A DNA stretch of 64,000 nucleotides, taken from the NCBI RefSeq assembly GCF_018140925.1, contig NZ_CP073315.1, positions 3,782,001 through 3,846,000 of the forward strand. Reading direction: 5' to 3'. The position numbers and the translations under genes are program-made. Source of the DNA: Psychrobacillus sp. INOP01. GTDB taxonomy: Bacteria; Bacillota; Bacilli; Bacillales_A; Planococcaceae. Positions 42,798 through 50,021 of the stretch are shown piece by piece (within the stretch, counting starts at the first letter, position 1; the number at the start of each line of letters is the position of its first letter). The notes beneath the pieces were generated by a model, which was not told the origin of the DNA, ran no database searches, and saw only the letters and a program-made list of their open reading frames with translations.

Positions 42798-43035
42798 AGA
42801 GGAATTGGAGCTAAATGAGCTTTTTGTGGAAATTCGACGAACAATATTTCAAAGATAGTAAGTAAGGCAAAAAGAAGAACGGTTATTCGGACCATTGCCA
42901 TTTCGTCATTAGTAATAGTTTTTTTAAGCATCACTTTAGGTTTTACATGGCTTTCAATCATGAGGTGGAATGAAGAAAAGGCTTCATCAAATATTAGGTA
43001 TCATCAACAGCTTGGATGTGTAAGTTCATTTCTCT
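42775..43035 (+). pseudogene. Anti-sigma factor, frameshifted and truncated
   Basis: ATG 42775 overlaps the sigma gene and reads MTDYKENKEELELNELFVEI, then stops. In the next frame KIVSKAKRRTVIRTIAISSL and a membrane span (VIVFLSITLGFTWLSI) follow, matching the N-terminal part of sigma-regulatory anti-sigma proteins. Homology ends near 43016. The sensor domain is missing. Confidence 0.75.
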
Positions 43036-43171
43036 TCCGATAATATTATGCAGACTAAACACAGTCTCGTGCAAGACTGCTTTGTACATTTTTAAAAATT
43101 TTACCACCTTTACTTTATGACAAGTACGTAGCGGTACAATTGTATATAGTAGGAGAATTTTGTAATTATCT

Positions 43172-43200
43172 AAGGAGTTGCTTGGCAACTCTCTTTTTTT
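43172..43200 (+). terminator. Terminator
   Basis: GGAGTTGC / GCAACTCTC with loop TTG and seven T. Confidence 0.85.
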
Positions 43201-43214
43201 GATATTAATAAATG

Positions 43215-43312
43215 CACTTAGACTAATGGGGACCATTAGTTAAAGGTCATGGGGTTGGATTAGGAAACTCCATTTTCTTATTGAACTAACGGTGCAGTTT
43301 AGTTCAATAAGT
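43215..43312 (+). repeat. Array repeat R33 (own terminator class)
   Basis: TTAGACTAATGGGGACCATTAGTT left core, GGGTTGGATTAGGAAACTCC hairpin, AACTAACGGTGCAGTTTAGTT. Confidence 0.85.
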
Positions 43313-43378
43313 AGGTGTTTTTTGGATGAGTGTCGAAATAGTTATTCAATGTAGAAAAAATCGGAATGGGGGGATTAA

Positions 43379-43647
43379 ATGTTAGTTAAAGGTTATACAG
43401 TAAGTTTACCTAAGGCTTATTGGGTGTTATTAATTCCTATATTCTTAGGGATAAGTTATTATAATATTTTTTTGATTGGCAATTGTTGCAATATTATGGT
43501 GTAAACGAAGTGGAAGATTTTGGAATATATGTATTTGTCTTAGTTCTAAGTATTTGCCAAAGTTTTATTTACATTTTACTAATTAGGCTTGCAGTGTCTT
43601 TATTAAAATATTTATTTAGAAAAAAAGAGGAGAATTCTTCGTCATAA
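43379..43647 (+). pseudogene. Small membrane protein, frameshifted
   Basis: ATG 43379 (RBS GGGGGGATT) reads SLPKAYWVLLIPIFLGISYY. At a run of seven T (about 43466-43472) the frame must shift to continue FDWQLLQYYGVNEVEDFGIY and a second span to TAA 43647. The intact product would be about 89 aa. Single-base change in a homopolymer. Confidence 0.6.
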
Positions 43648-43675
43648 TGGATTTTTCTGTTGGATGAAGTAACTT

Positions 43676-43710
43676 TATTCAACTAACGGGGCAGGTTAGT
43701 TCAATAAGAA
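43676..43710 (+). repeat. Array repeat R34 (single core)
   Basis: TTCAACTAAC / GTTAGTTCAATAAG around GGGGCAG; no terminator. Confidence 0.85.
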
Positions 43711-43743
43711 AAATACTAAAATAACGAAAAAAGGAATTATTGA

Positions 43744-44028
43744 ATGAAGAAAAAGATTAACATAGGGTCATTTATCTTATCAATAATTTGCATTTTATTA
43801 TTTCTTCTTGTTTCATTTTCAGGTCCAATTGATTATTCCATTATGGGTACACACCCTTTAAAACTGGTTTTATATATTTCATTGCTAACTTTAATTTTAG
43901 GGGTATTAGGTTTTTCAGGTATCCATGATTGGAAAGGGATGGTGAGGAGTGTAACTACAATAATTATTACTTTAGGGTTATCAGCAATTTTGACTTTCGT
44001 TATATTTTTTGGAAGTTTATTAAGCTAA
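43744..44028 (+). CDS. Three-span membrane protein, stop codon inside repeat
   Basis: 94 aa, ATG after AAAGGAATTATTGA. Spans IGSFILSIICILLFLLVSF, LVLYISLLTLILGVLGF and IITLGLSAILTFVIFF. The frame ends GSLLS-TAA, where TTA-AGC-TAA is the flank and left core of R35. Family not recognised. Confidence 0.65.
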   Translation: MKKKINIGSFILSIICILLFLLVSFSGPIDYSIMGTHPLKLVLYISLLTLILGVLGFSGIHDWKGMVRSVTTIIITLGLSAILTFVIFFGSLLS

Positions 44029-44100
44029 TGGGTGCTTTACTTCAAGAAGGAGTAAAGCATTTTTTCTTATTAAACTAACGCGGCAGTTTAGTTGAAGAAG
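44018..44100 (+). repeat. Array repeat R35 (class A)
   Basis: AAGCTAATGGGTGCTTTACTT, terminator, AACTAACGCGGCAGTTTAG. Confidence 0.92.
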
Positions 44101-44166
44101 AAGGTATTTTTAAAAGGCTGGCGAAGTAGGCATATATTAAACAAATTATAACTTAGAAAAGTAGGG

Positions 44167-44889
44167 ATGATTTTGCTACTACATACTGAAGTTTTTGGGG
44201 ATGGGGAACCAATTGTATTTCTTCATACTGGCTTACAAACGGGTTTAACTGACTTTGAATATCAGAGAGAATATTTTAAACACAACTTTAAAGTTATTCT
44301 TCCCGATTTAAGAGGACATGGTAAGTCAATTGAAAATAATCTTTCGAATTTCTTTGAGGATTCTGCAATAGATATAGAAGAAACACTAAATAAATTAGAT
44401 GTAAAATCTGCTCATCTAGTAGGGTGTTCGTTAGGTGCTTTAGTTGGATTATTCTTCGCAAAAAAATTCCCTCATAAAGTTAAAAGTTTAACTATTTCTG
44501 GGATTTTGTCTAAAAAGCCAGAAAACTGGATTGAAATGCACAAAGAAGATGTAGAATCTCAAGCACAATTATTACAAAACGAAGATGTAGCAAGTTACTT
44601 TGATAATTTACATCGGTCTAATTGGAGACAATTTATATATATGGGAAAAGATGAACATTGGTATCCATTTCACGAGACAAAAGATTTGGATGGTATTAAT
44701 TCACCTGTTTTGTATATGGTTGGTGAAGGAAATAAAGGTGAAACCAAAGGGGCTATCTTGTACCCGTTATTAAAGCAGGACGTTCACGTGTCTATCATTC
44801 CCTTTGCCTCGCACCTAGTGCATTCTGAACAGCCAGAAATTTATACAAAAGTGTTAGATGTTTTTATAAAGAAAGTTGAGAAAGAATAG
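44167..44889 (+). CDS. Alpha/beta hydrolase
   Basis: 240 aa from ATG 44167, or 238 aa from TTG 44173, which has better spacing to GTAGGG. Oxyanion FLHTGLQTG, RGHGKS, nucleophile elbow VGCSLGALVGLFFA (Ser about 95), and His in FASHLVHSEQP. Cytosolic. Substrate unknown; not closely related in sequence to the hydrolase at 35669. Confidence 0.88.
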   Translation: MILLLHTEVFGDGEPIVFLHTGLQTGLTDFEYQREYFKHNFKVILPDLRGHGKSIENNLSNFFEDSAIDIEETLNKLDVKSAHLVGCSLGALVGLFFAKKFPHKVKSLTISGILSKKPENWIEMHKEDVESQAQLLQNEDVASYFDNLHRSNWRQFIYMGKDEHWYPFHETKDLDGINSPVLYMVGEGNKGETKGAILYPLLKQDVHVSIIPFASHLVHSEQPEIYTKVLDVFIKKVEKE

Positions 44890-44892
44890 TTT

Positions 44893-44976
44893 TTCTTATT
44901 AAGCTAACGGGTGCTTTACTTCAAGAAGGAGTAAAGCCTTTTTTCTTATTGAACTAAAGCAGCAGGTTAGTGAAAT
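44893..44976 (+). repeat. Array repeat R36 (class A)
   Basis: AAGCTAACGGGTGCTTTACTT, terminator, AACTAAAGCAGCAGGTTAG. Confidence 0.9.
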
Positions 44977-45015
44977 AGTGGGTAAAACTAATTAGATAAA
45001 AATTAGGAGAGTGCT

Positions 45016-45141
45016 ATGAGAGTCTTTTTAGAGTCAACACTAATTTTAGTTATATTCGTATTTGTTACTAGCATATGGTCTATTTTTACGTCCAAAACAT
45101 CAAGTATAGTTCGGCAATCCATTGTGAAATGTTACACTTAA
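45016..45141 (+). CDS. 41-aa single-span protein fused to a repeat
   Basis: ATG after TTAGGAGAG. One span (TLILVIFVFVTSIWSIF). From about residue 20 the frame is translated from the class C tail of R37 (TSKTSSIVRQSIVKCYT). The native gene end was probably lost in recombination with the repeat. Confidence 0.45.
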   Translation: MRVFLESTLILVIFVFVTSIWSIFTSKTSSIVRQSIVKCYT

Positions 45142-45166
45142 ACTAACGCAAAAGGTTAGTTGAATA
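45071..45166 (+). repeat. Array repeat R37 (class C, left core lost)
   Basis: CATATGGTCTATTTTTACG, class C tail, right core AACTAACGCAAAAGGTTAGTT. Confidence 0.85.
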
Positions 45167-45210
45167 ACTTCATCTTTTAGAAAACAATCTGTAATGAAGG
45201 CGGTGATATT

Positions 45211-45393
45211 ATGTTTAAGAAAAGCATCAGATTCTCTTTAATATATTTTATAGTATCAACTGTTTGGCAATTAATTGTTAAAGATAAGGTTATGTGGATA
45301 GATAATTTAATTGTCTGTCTTATAATTTTCTTGATTATTCTGATTTATGAATGGTCAAAAATTTCCTATAAGTGGAATAAGGGGAAACAATGA
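45211..45393 (+). CDS. 60-aa two-span membrane protein, cassette gene
   Basis: ATG after AAGGCGGTG. Spans FSLIYFIVSTVWQLIV and IDNLIVCLIIFLIILIYEW, basic tail. Family not recognised. Confidence 0.6.
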   Translation: MFKKSIRFSLIYFIVSTVWQLIVKDKVMWIDNLIVCLIIFLIILIYEWSKISYKWNKGKQ

Positions 45394-45452
45394 GAATTTT
45401 TATTGGACTTTAGATAATACAACTCGATTATTTATCAGTTAGTGAAAGAATT

Positions 45453-45537
45453 TACTTAAACTAACGGGTGCTTTACCTCAAGAAGGAGTAAAGCCTTTTT
45501 TCTTATTGAACTAAAGCAGCAGTTTAGTTCAATAAGC
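45453..45537 (+). repeat. Array repeat R38 (class A)
   Basis: AACTAACGGGTGCTTTACCT, terminator, AACTAAAGCAGCAGTTTAG; followed by leader L3 (45540-45612). Confidence 0.9.
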
Positions 45538-45608
45538 CAAATGGATTTTTGTTTATTATAAATGGAAAATTTATATAAAATTGGAACATCTATTTGTTTC
45601 AAACGTAT

Positions 45609-45636
45609 TAAAGTAAAGCAGCAGGTTAGTGAATAA
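45609..45636 (+). repeat. Array repeat R39 (right-core remnant)
   Basis: TTAAAGTAAAGCAGCAGGTTAG; lies at the end of leader L3. Confidence 0.65.
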
Positions 45637-45653
45637 TACGAGGGGGAATTGAG

Positions 45654-45878
45654 TTGAAAATTATTAAAATAATTCTTGCTTTAATTGTAATAGCAATTTC
45701 AGCATACGGCTTAATTACAAAAGATTTTTTATATGGTCCAATATCATCTTTATTGCTTGGAATCTTTATTGCAATTATAGGAATAGAGGAATTTAAAAAT
45801 AAAGGTAAAAATAGTTGGGGTATGTTTTTTATACCAGTATCTTTATTAGTTATTGTTGTGGCTTTATTTAGTTTCTAA
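45654..45878 (+). CDS. 74-aa membrane protein, cassette gene
   Basis: TTG after GGGGGAATTGAG. Two or three spans (IIKIILALIVIAISAYGLI; LLLGIFIAIIGIEEF; FFIPVSLLVIVVALF). Shares a cassette with the next gene, the only obvious two-gene small-membrane cassette here. Confidence 0.65.
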   Translation: MKIIKIILALIVIAISAYGLITKDFLYGPISSLLLGIFIAIIGIEEFKNKGKNSWGMFFIPVSLLVIVVALFSF

Positions 45879-45931
45879 TTAAATTTAGAGATGAATTTCA
45901 ACTAATCAATAATATTTATAAGGGGGATTTT

Positions 45932-46135
45932 ATGATTAAGTCTTTAAAAGGACAATTTATCTTATCTATATTTGTTGCTATTGCCTTTGTTTATTCTACT
46001 TTTCTTAATATTGATTTTACTGTTGACGAGAGGATTTCACCCGTTCGAATACTATTTTTCTTCATCATGATTTTATCGGTGTTTAATGCGGGATTATTAA
46101 CGGAAAAATACATTAAAACTAAACAGAAGAAATAA
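45932..46135 (+). CDS. 67-aa two-span membrane protein, cassette gene
   Basis: ATG after AAGGGGG. Spans FILSIFVAIAFVYSTFLNI and ILFFFIMILSVFNAGLL. Follows 45654-45878 by 53 bp without a terminator, so the two are probably co-transcribed. Confidence 0.65.
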   Translation: MIKSLKGQFILSIFVAIAFVYSTFLNIDFTVDERISPVRILFFFIMILSVFNAGLLTEKYIKTKQKK

Positions 46136-46136
46136 C

Positions 46137-46223
46137 TCTTATTCAACTAACGGGTGCTTTACTTCAAGAAGGAGTAAAGCCTTTTTTCTTATACCACAAA
46201 AGGGGCAGTTTAGTTTAATAAGA
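46137..46223 (+). repeat. Array repeat R40 (class A)
   Basis: TTCAACTAACGGGTGC, terminator, right core degenerated to CACAAAAGGGGCAGTTTAG. Confidence 0.9.
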
Positions 46224-46296
46224 GGTATTTATAACAAAAGTTTCGAAATAGTTATTACGTAGGGACAATTCGATCCACATTTGAGGGGGAGTTACG

Positions 46297-46692
46297 TTGA
46301 GAAAGATATCTATTTTACTATTTACAATTATTCTATTAACAGCTTGTTCAAATCAAGAAACCATTAAAGCTACTGGTGAAGGAGACTTATGGGAAGCACA
46401 TGTAACATACGAAGTGACCGATTCTGAACTCTATGATAGAGGTGGGATTAAATATACAGGAGATGAGGAACTTCTATATGTCTCTTATTCGTTAGTTACT
46501 GACGAAGGCGGACGTGATGGAGAAAGAGAACCTCAAGAAAATCAAAATGCTATATCCTTTGGTACGGGCGTAGGTAATAATCCTCCAACTATAGATAATG
46601 CAATTATATCGTTAAATCATGCTTATATAGAAATTAATTGGCGGACTAATACGGGCGAATATGAAGAAAAAATTAACTTGAGAGTTAATTAG
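46297..46692 (+). CDS. Lipoprotein, unknown function
   Basis: 131 aa from TTG 46297 after GAGGGGGAG. Signal with lipobox LLTAC (Cys 17), then a beta-rich domain (EGDLWEAHVTYEVTD; YIEINWRTNTGEYEEKINL) as in small Bacillus surface lipoproteins. Anchored outside the membrane. Ligand unknown. Confidence 0.75.
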   Translation: MRKISILLFTIILLTACSNQETIKATGEGDLWEAHVTYEVTDSELYDRGGIKYTGDEELLYVSYSLVTDEGGRDGEREPQENQNAISFGTGVGNNPPTIDNAIISLNHAYIEINWRTNTGEYEEKINLRVN

Positions 46693-46724
46693 TTTTTATA
46701 ACATACATCCCTTTACATTTCCTT

Positions 46725-46814
46725 CCTTAATCAACTAACGGGTGCTTTACTTCAAGATGGGGTAAAGCCTTTTTTCTTATTGAACTAACGCAGCAGGTTA
46801 GTTTAATAAGAAGG
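46725..46814 (+). repeat. Array repeat R41 (class A)
   Basis: ATCAACTAACGGGTGC, terminator, AACTAACGCAGCAGGTTAG. Confidence 0.92.
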
Positions 46815-46876
46815 AGAATATATAAATTGTAGCGAATAAATCTTGAATATTCGAAGTTGATTTTTGGAGGTAGTTT

Positions 46877-47227
46877 ATGAATCCTATATTAAATAAAATC
46901 GGAACAGTTTTTATTCCTGTAAGTAATATTGAAGAAGCACGTAATTGGTATTGTGACATATTAGGGTTACCAATAGATGGTGAGGTTTTATATGGTCATT
47001 TATATATAGTGCCTATGAATGGACCAGGAATTGTATTAGATAGCAAAATCTATTCAGAGGATAATATCTTCAAAACTCCACCTTTTCATTTAAACACTAA
47101 TAATATAGAACAAGCATATGAGTATATGAGAGGTAAGAATGTCGAATTAACAACAGAAATTAAGCATAAACATTGGTTTAATTTTAAAGATCCTTATGGG
47201 AACCAATTGATGGTGTGCAAGTGTTGA
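46877..47227 (+). CDS. VOC-family (glyoxalase/bleomycin-resistance-like) protein
   Basis: 116 aa, ATG after GGAGGTAG. A single VOC module pair: GTVFIPVSNIEEARNWYCDI, ILGLPIDGEV, HLNT and the closing FKDPYGNQLMVCK with its conserved Gly-Asn. VOC proteins bind a metal at His/Glu; the function ranges from isomerases to drug binding. Cytosolic single cassette. Confidence 0.88.
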   Translation: MNPILNKIGTVFIPVSNIEEARNWYCDILGLPIDGEVLYGHLYIVPMNGPGIVLDSKIYSEDNIFKTPPFHLNTNNIEQAYEYMRGKNVELTTEIKHKHWFNFKDPYGNQLMVCKC

Positions 47228-47230
47228 ACT

Positions 47231-47322
47231 TTGTTCAACTAACGGGTGCTTTAGTTCAACAAGTGGCTGCCTGTAAGGATTGCTAATTCTTATTGAACTA
47301 ACGCAGCATTTTAGTTGAGGAA
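47231..47322 (+). repeat. Array repeat R42 (class B)
   Basis: TTCAACTAACGGGTGCTTTAG, GTGGCTGCC hairpin, AACTAACGCAGCATTTTAG. Confidence 0.92.
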
Positions 47323-47469
47323 TGTGTTACTGCAATTTTTTTCAAATAGTTGTTAAGGTTTACTTGTGATGAACCGTAATATAAGTGAGTAATTATATTG
47401 TGCTGTTAATATAAACATCTAAGTATGCTATATTTGATGAAACTGAAATAGGAAGGAATTGGGTAAACA

Positions 47470-48549
47470 ATGAAAAAATGGTTCATAGTATTACTAATAA
47501 TAGGGGGAGGTTTCTTCTCAATTGAAGCACCAGCACTAGCACAAGAAAAAGTGATATGGGATGGGGCAGAAATTGTAAAGGACCAATCAGGGAAAATGAC
47601 TTTTACAAAGGACGTAAAAGTTTATAAGAAAGATAGTTCAGGTAAATTTGTATCGTTGACAGTGAAAAAGGGTAATTATTTCAGAGTTTATGATATTGAA
47701 AAGTATAATGGAAAAGTTTATTACTGGATGAGTAGCGGTTATCGTGTACAAGCAACAAACCTTGTCGTATTTAAGGAAGTACCAATGAATTTAAGAGTTT
47801 CATTTTTTGATGATTATACATGGGTCGTGTCATCACGTGAGGAAATATTAAAAAAACCATTAAAATATTATAAAAAAGGATATGGGTCAATTTTAAGGGA
47901 TCAAAGTCCTTCAGAATCTATCAAATTTTTTAATTATGCGGAGTATCTCGAACAATACACGATTATTGACGGTAAATTACAAGTCGTAATAGATTATTCA
48001 GGTGAAGAGGAAGATCCACCATATTATGTAAAAGAATTTATTTCTGGTTCTGATGTTAAAGTAGTTGAAAAACGAAGTGTTCCAAGTGGCTATTATCTTG
48101 CTAGGCAAAATACAATAGCCTATGAATTTCCATTATTAAATGCAAAACAAATATTTGAAGTAGAGAAAGATACACTTATTCTAGTACGAGAATCTTGGGA
48201 AAAAAATAATGCGATTAATAGTTTTATAGGGAATATAGATGATTTTTCTGAGGATATTGGTATCTTTAATAGAAAATTTACTGACGATTCTCGTTATCCT
48301 TATAAAGGTCCAAGTTTTGGCTATGTAAGTATTAAAGATTTAAAACCAATAGAGGATATTCAACCTATTGGCACATATTATATAACAAAAGATATACCTG
48401 ATTATAGGGGCTATCATGGTAAGATGCTTATTCCTCGTAACGAAGCTGTGACATTTTATTTTACTCAAGATGAATATGGCGTTATTTCTTATAAAGATGA
48501 AATGCACGTTATAAAGTTAGAGTATTTATCAAAAACACCGTTAGATTAA
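47470..48549 (+). CDS. Secreted cassette protein, family S copy 2
   Basis: 359 aa. Same signal peptide (MKKWFIVLLIIGGGFFSIEA) and same first 110 residues as 23325-24335, with a longer and different middle (SFIGNIDDFSEDIGIF). The C-terminus (IEDIQPIGTYYITKD; EYLSKTPLD) is again conserved. The leader back to the right core (47323-47469) also matches copy 1, so the cassette, not just the gene, was duplicated. Function unknown; probably exported to the wall. Confidence 0.85.
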   Translation: MKKWFIVLLIIGGGFFSIEAPALAQEKVIWDGAEIVKDQSGKMTFTKDVKVYKKDSSGKFVSLTVKKGNYFRVYDIEKYNGKVYYWMSSGYRVQATNLVVFKEVPMNLRVSFFDDYTWVVSSREEILKKPLKYYKKGYGSILRDQSPSESIKFFNYAEYLEQYTIIDGKLQVVIDYSGEEEDPPYYVKEFISGSDVKVVEKRSVPSGYYLARQNTIAYEFPLLNAKQIFEVEKDTLILVRESWEKNNAINSFIGNIDDFSEDIGIFNRKFTDDSRYPYKGPSFGYVSIKDLKPIEDIQPIGTYYITKDIPDYRGYHGKMLIPRNEAVTFYFTQDEYGVISYKDEMHVIKLEYLSKTPLD

Positions 48550-48978
48550 AAATAGCTTTGAAAGATAGCTATAATGGTCGTTTTTATTGATTCATTCGTT
48601 AGTAAATAAACCGCATCTTCATAAAGGGAAATTCTTAGATTAAAAGAATCTTTATGTTAGGGAACAGGATTATGAAAGATTACACTTAAATTAACGGGTG
48701 CTTTAGCTAAAAATGACAGGAAAAAAGAGCTTGGAAATGCTTCTCCAAGCTCTTTTTTCTATACAAAATAAACCATTAACTCTAACATAGCCTATTTAAA
48801 AGGAATAGATAGTTAAGGTTAGTGGATATGTGATTTGAGCAACAGCCAATGAAATCACAATACAACAATCGATATTCAATGGACCAAGTTTTAGAACAAG
48901 ATAGAGTGGCGGTGCAACATGTACTGGATACAGAATATAGCAATTAAAATACTAATGAAAATAATAGGAGGTAATATT
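48550..48978. other. End of array, start of phage remnant
   Basis: R43 lies at 48682-48763. After it, 48919-48978 (MYWIQNIAIKILMK) looks like a clipped XkdX-type start leading into the next gene. Otherwise no gene. Confidence 0.45.
48682..48763 (+). repeat. Array repeat R43 (left core plus unique terminator)
   Basis: AATTAACGGGTGCTTTAGCT then GAGCTTGG/CCAAGCTC with TTTTTT. Last recognisable array repeat of the main run; no right core. Confidence 0.85.
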
Positions 48979-49125
48979 ATGTTTATGGTAGCAATTTTTA
49001 GTGGGTTAATCGCTGGGAAACGTAGAAATATTGAAGATGTTCCTGAACATTTGAAAGAGCCAGTGTTAGCCGATTTATCTATACTTGGTTTAGATGGAAA
49101 TGGAAACCTTGTAACAGTTGAATAA
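48979..49125 (+). CDS. Small phage tail-region protein (CD1375-like)
   Basis: 48 aa, ATG after AGGAGG. GKRRNIEDVPEHLKEPVLADL then LGLDGNGNLV fits the short CD1375/XkdX-associated proteins that follow tail genes in Bacillus and Clostridium prophages. Its exact role is unknown. Confidence 0.6.
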   Translation: MFMVAIFSGLIAGKRRNIEDVPEHLKEPVLADLSILGLDGNGNLVTVE

Positions 49126-49164
49126 TTCAACTGAGGAACATTAAATGTCATACGGAATAAAAAA

Positions 49165-49200
49165 CGCTGCATAAGCTAGTGTTTTATAATGTAATAAACT
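49165..49200 (+). repeat. Moron-boundary repeat M1
   Basis: AACGCTGCATAAGCTAGTGTT followed by T-rich DNA and GGGGGCTAAAC. First of five related boundaries in the 49-56 kb phage remnant. Confidence 0.65.
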
Positions 49201-49215
49201 GGGGGCTAAACTTGT

Positions 49216-49356
49216 TTAAATGAATTGGGAAACTCTCCATTGGTCCCATCGGTCTTTTTCACGTCCGGGTTTTTTGCAAAGCTGATTAAAAACTGTGTTT
49301 GCATTTTCATTTATTACTTCGAGTATATATTTTGAAATTGTAATTCTACCTTTTCA
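49216..49356 (-). pseudogene. Fragment homologous to the gene at 50905
   Basis: Minus-strand frame TISKYILEVINENANTVFNQ ... WRVSQF parallels VISKYILEHMNGYENTIFNQ ... WKVSQFI of the intact gene at 50905-51210. The N-terminal part is frameshifted. A decayed duplicate with the same boundary repeat in front of it. Confidence 0.7.
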
Positions 49357-49541
49357 AGTATCAGCATATTTGATAAGACTTTCAAATATTCATAAAACGT
49401 ATACTAAAGATCCACGTAGCATTAGTTTTTTTACCTATTACAAGAAGTATGCAGCCGTCTCTTGACAAATTATTTGCTAAGACACAGCTGCACGTTTATA
49501 TGATAACCTTTAAATAATCACAATATTTGGAGGGTTAATAA

Positions 49542-49901
49542 ATGAAGATTACCATGGAAATGAGTAAAGGTGCTTATGAAGTAGCGAAAAAAGTATATTC
49601 AGGACAAATGAGTAGAAGCGAAGGGAAAATTGAGATTTATAGAGCAACGGGTATGGCAGAAGGTTCTGCACAAGCTTTTATTACCATATTTCTAGCTATG
49701 TTGAATGGAGAAGAATATAAAAGAGCGTTTAATAATGATACAAATAAATTTTTGCTTGAAAGCATTAGAAGAGATTTTGGTGAGGATTCCTATAAAGATG
49801 CTTTAATTGCCGTACAGAAGCATATAGATTATTACTCTACCTTAGGAAAAGGGAACTTATCAGGGCTACAAAAAATTGTTAATCATTTGAGTTGCACATG
49901 A
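49542..49901 (+). CDS. ScoMcrA-type N-terminal head domain protein
   Basis: 119 aa, ATG after TTTGGAGG. A single domain: KKVYSGQMSRSEGKIEIYRA, GMAEGSAQAFITIFLAMLNG, EYKRAFNNDTNKFLLESI, HIDYYSTLGKGNLSGLQKIV. It matches the N-terminal head domain of ScoMcrA-like type IV restriction enzymes, which recognise modified DNA, but has no HNH nuclease attached. It may act alone or with a partner. Lies between boundary repeats M1 and M2. Confidence 0.65.
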   Translation: MKITMEMSKGAYEVAKKVYSGQMSRSEGKIEIYRATGMAEGSAQAFITIFLAMLNGEEYKRAFNNDTNKFLLESIRRDFGEDSYKDALIAVQKHIDYYSTLGKGNLSGLQKIVNHLSCT

Positions 49902-49904
49902 GGG

Positions 49905-49942
49905 TCATTAAACGCAGCATAAGCTAGCGTTATTTTTTATGT
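49905..49942 (+). repeat. Moron-boundary repeat M2
   Basis: AACGCAGCATAAGCTAGCGTT then ATTTTTTATGTCAAT. The AACGC/GCGTT arms plus T run make it a terminator. Confidence 0.75.
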
Positions 49943-50021
49943 CAATATTCATAATGGTAATTTGAAACGAATTTACAACTCACCAATAAAAAGATATCAT
50001 CCTCTAAAAGGGGATGTAAAA

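Larger units (their letters stand above)
43036..43378. other. Spacer: terminator, R33, cassette leader
   Basis: A minus-strand frame here has no supporting start. A GAGTTGC/GCAACTC terminator lies at 43172-43200, R33 at 43215-43312, then a GGGGGG ribosome binding site for the next gene. Confidence 0.5.

Noticed and set aside
42994-43236. Minus-strand 80-aa frame
   Set aside because: Crosses a plus-strand terminator and the anti-sigma remnant, with no start signal; kept only as spacer.
9011-48763. CRISPR array
   Set aside because: Repeats are 80-140 bp, contain terminators, vary in class, and are separated by whole genes of 0.2-4 kb; no cas genes are present.
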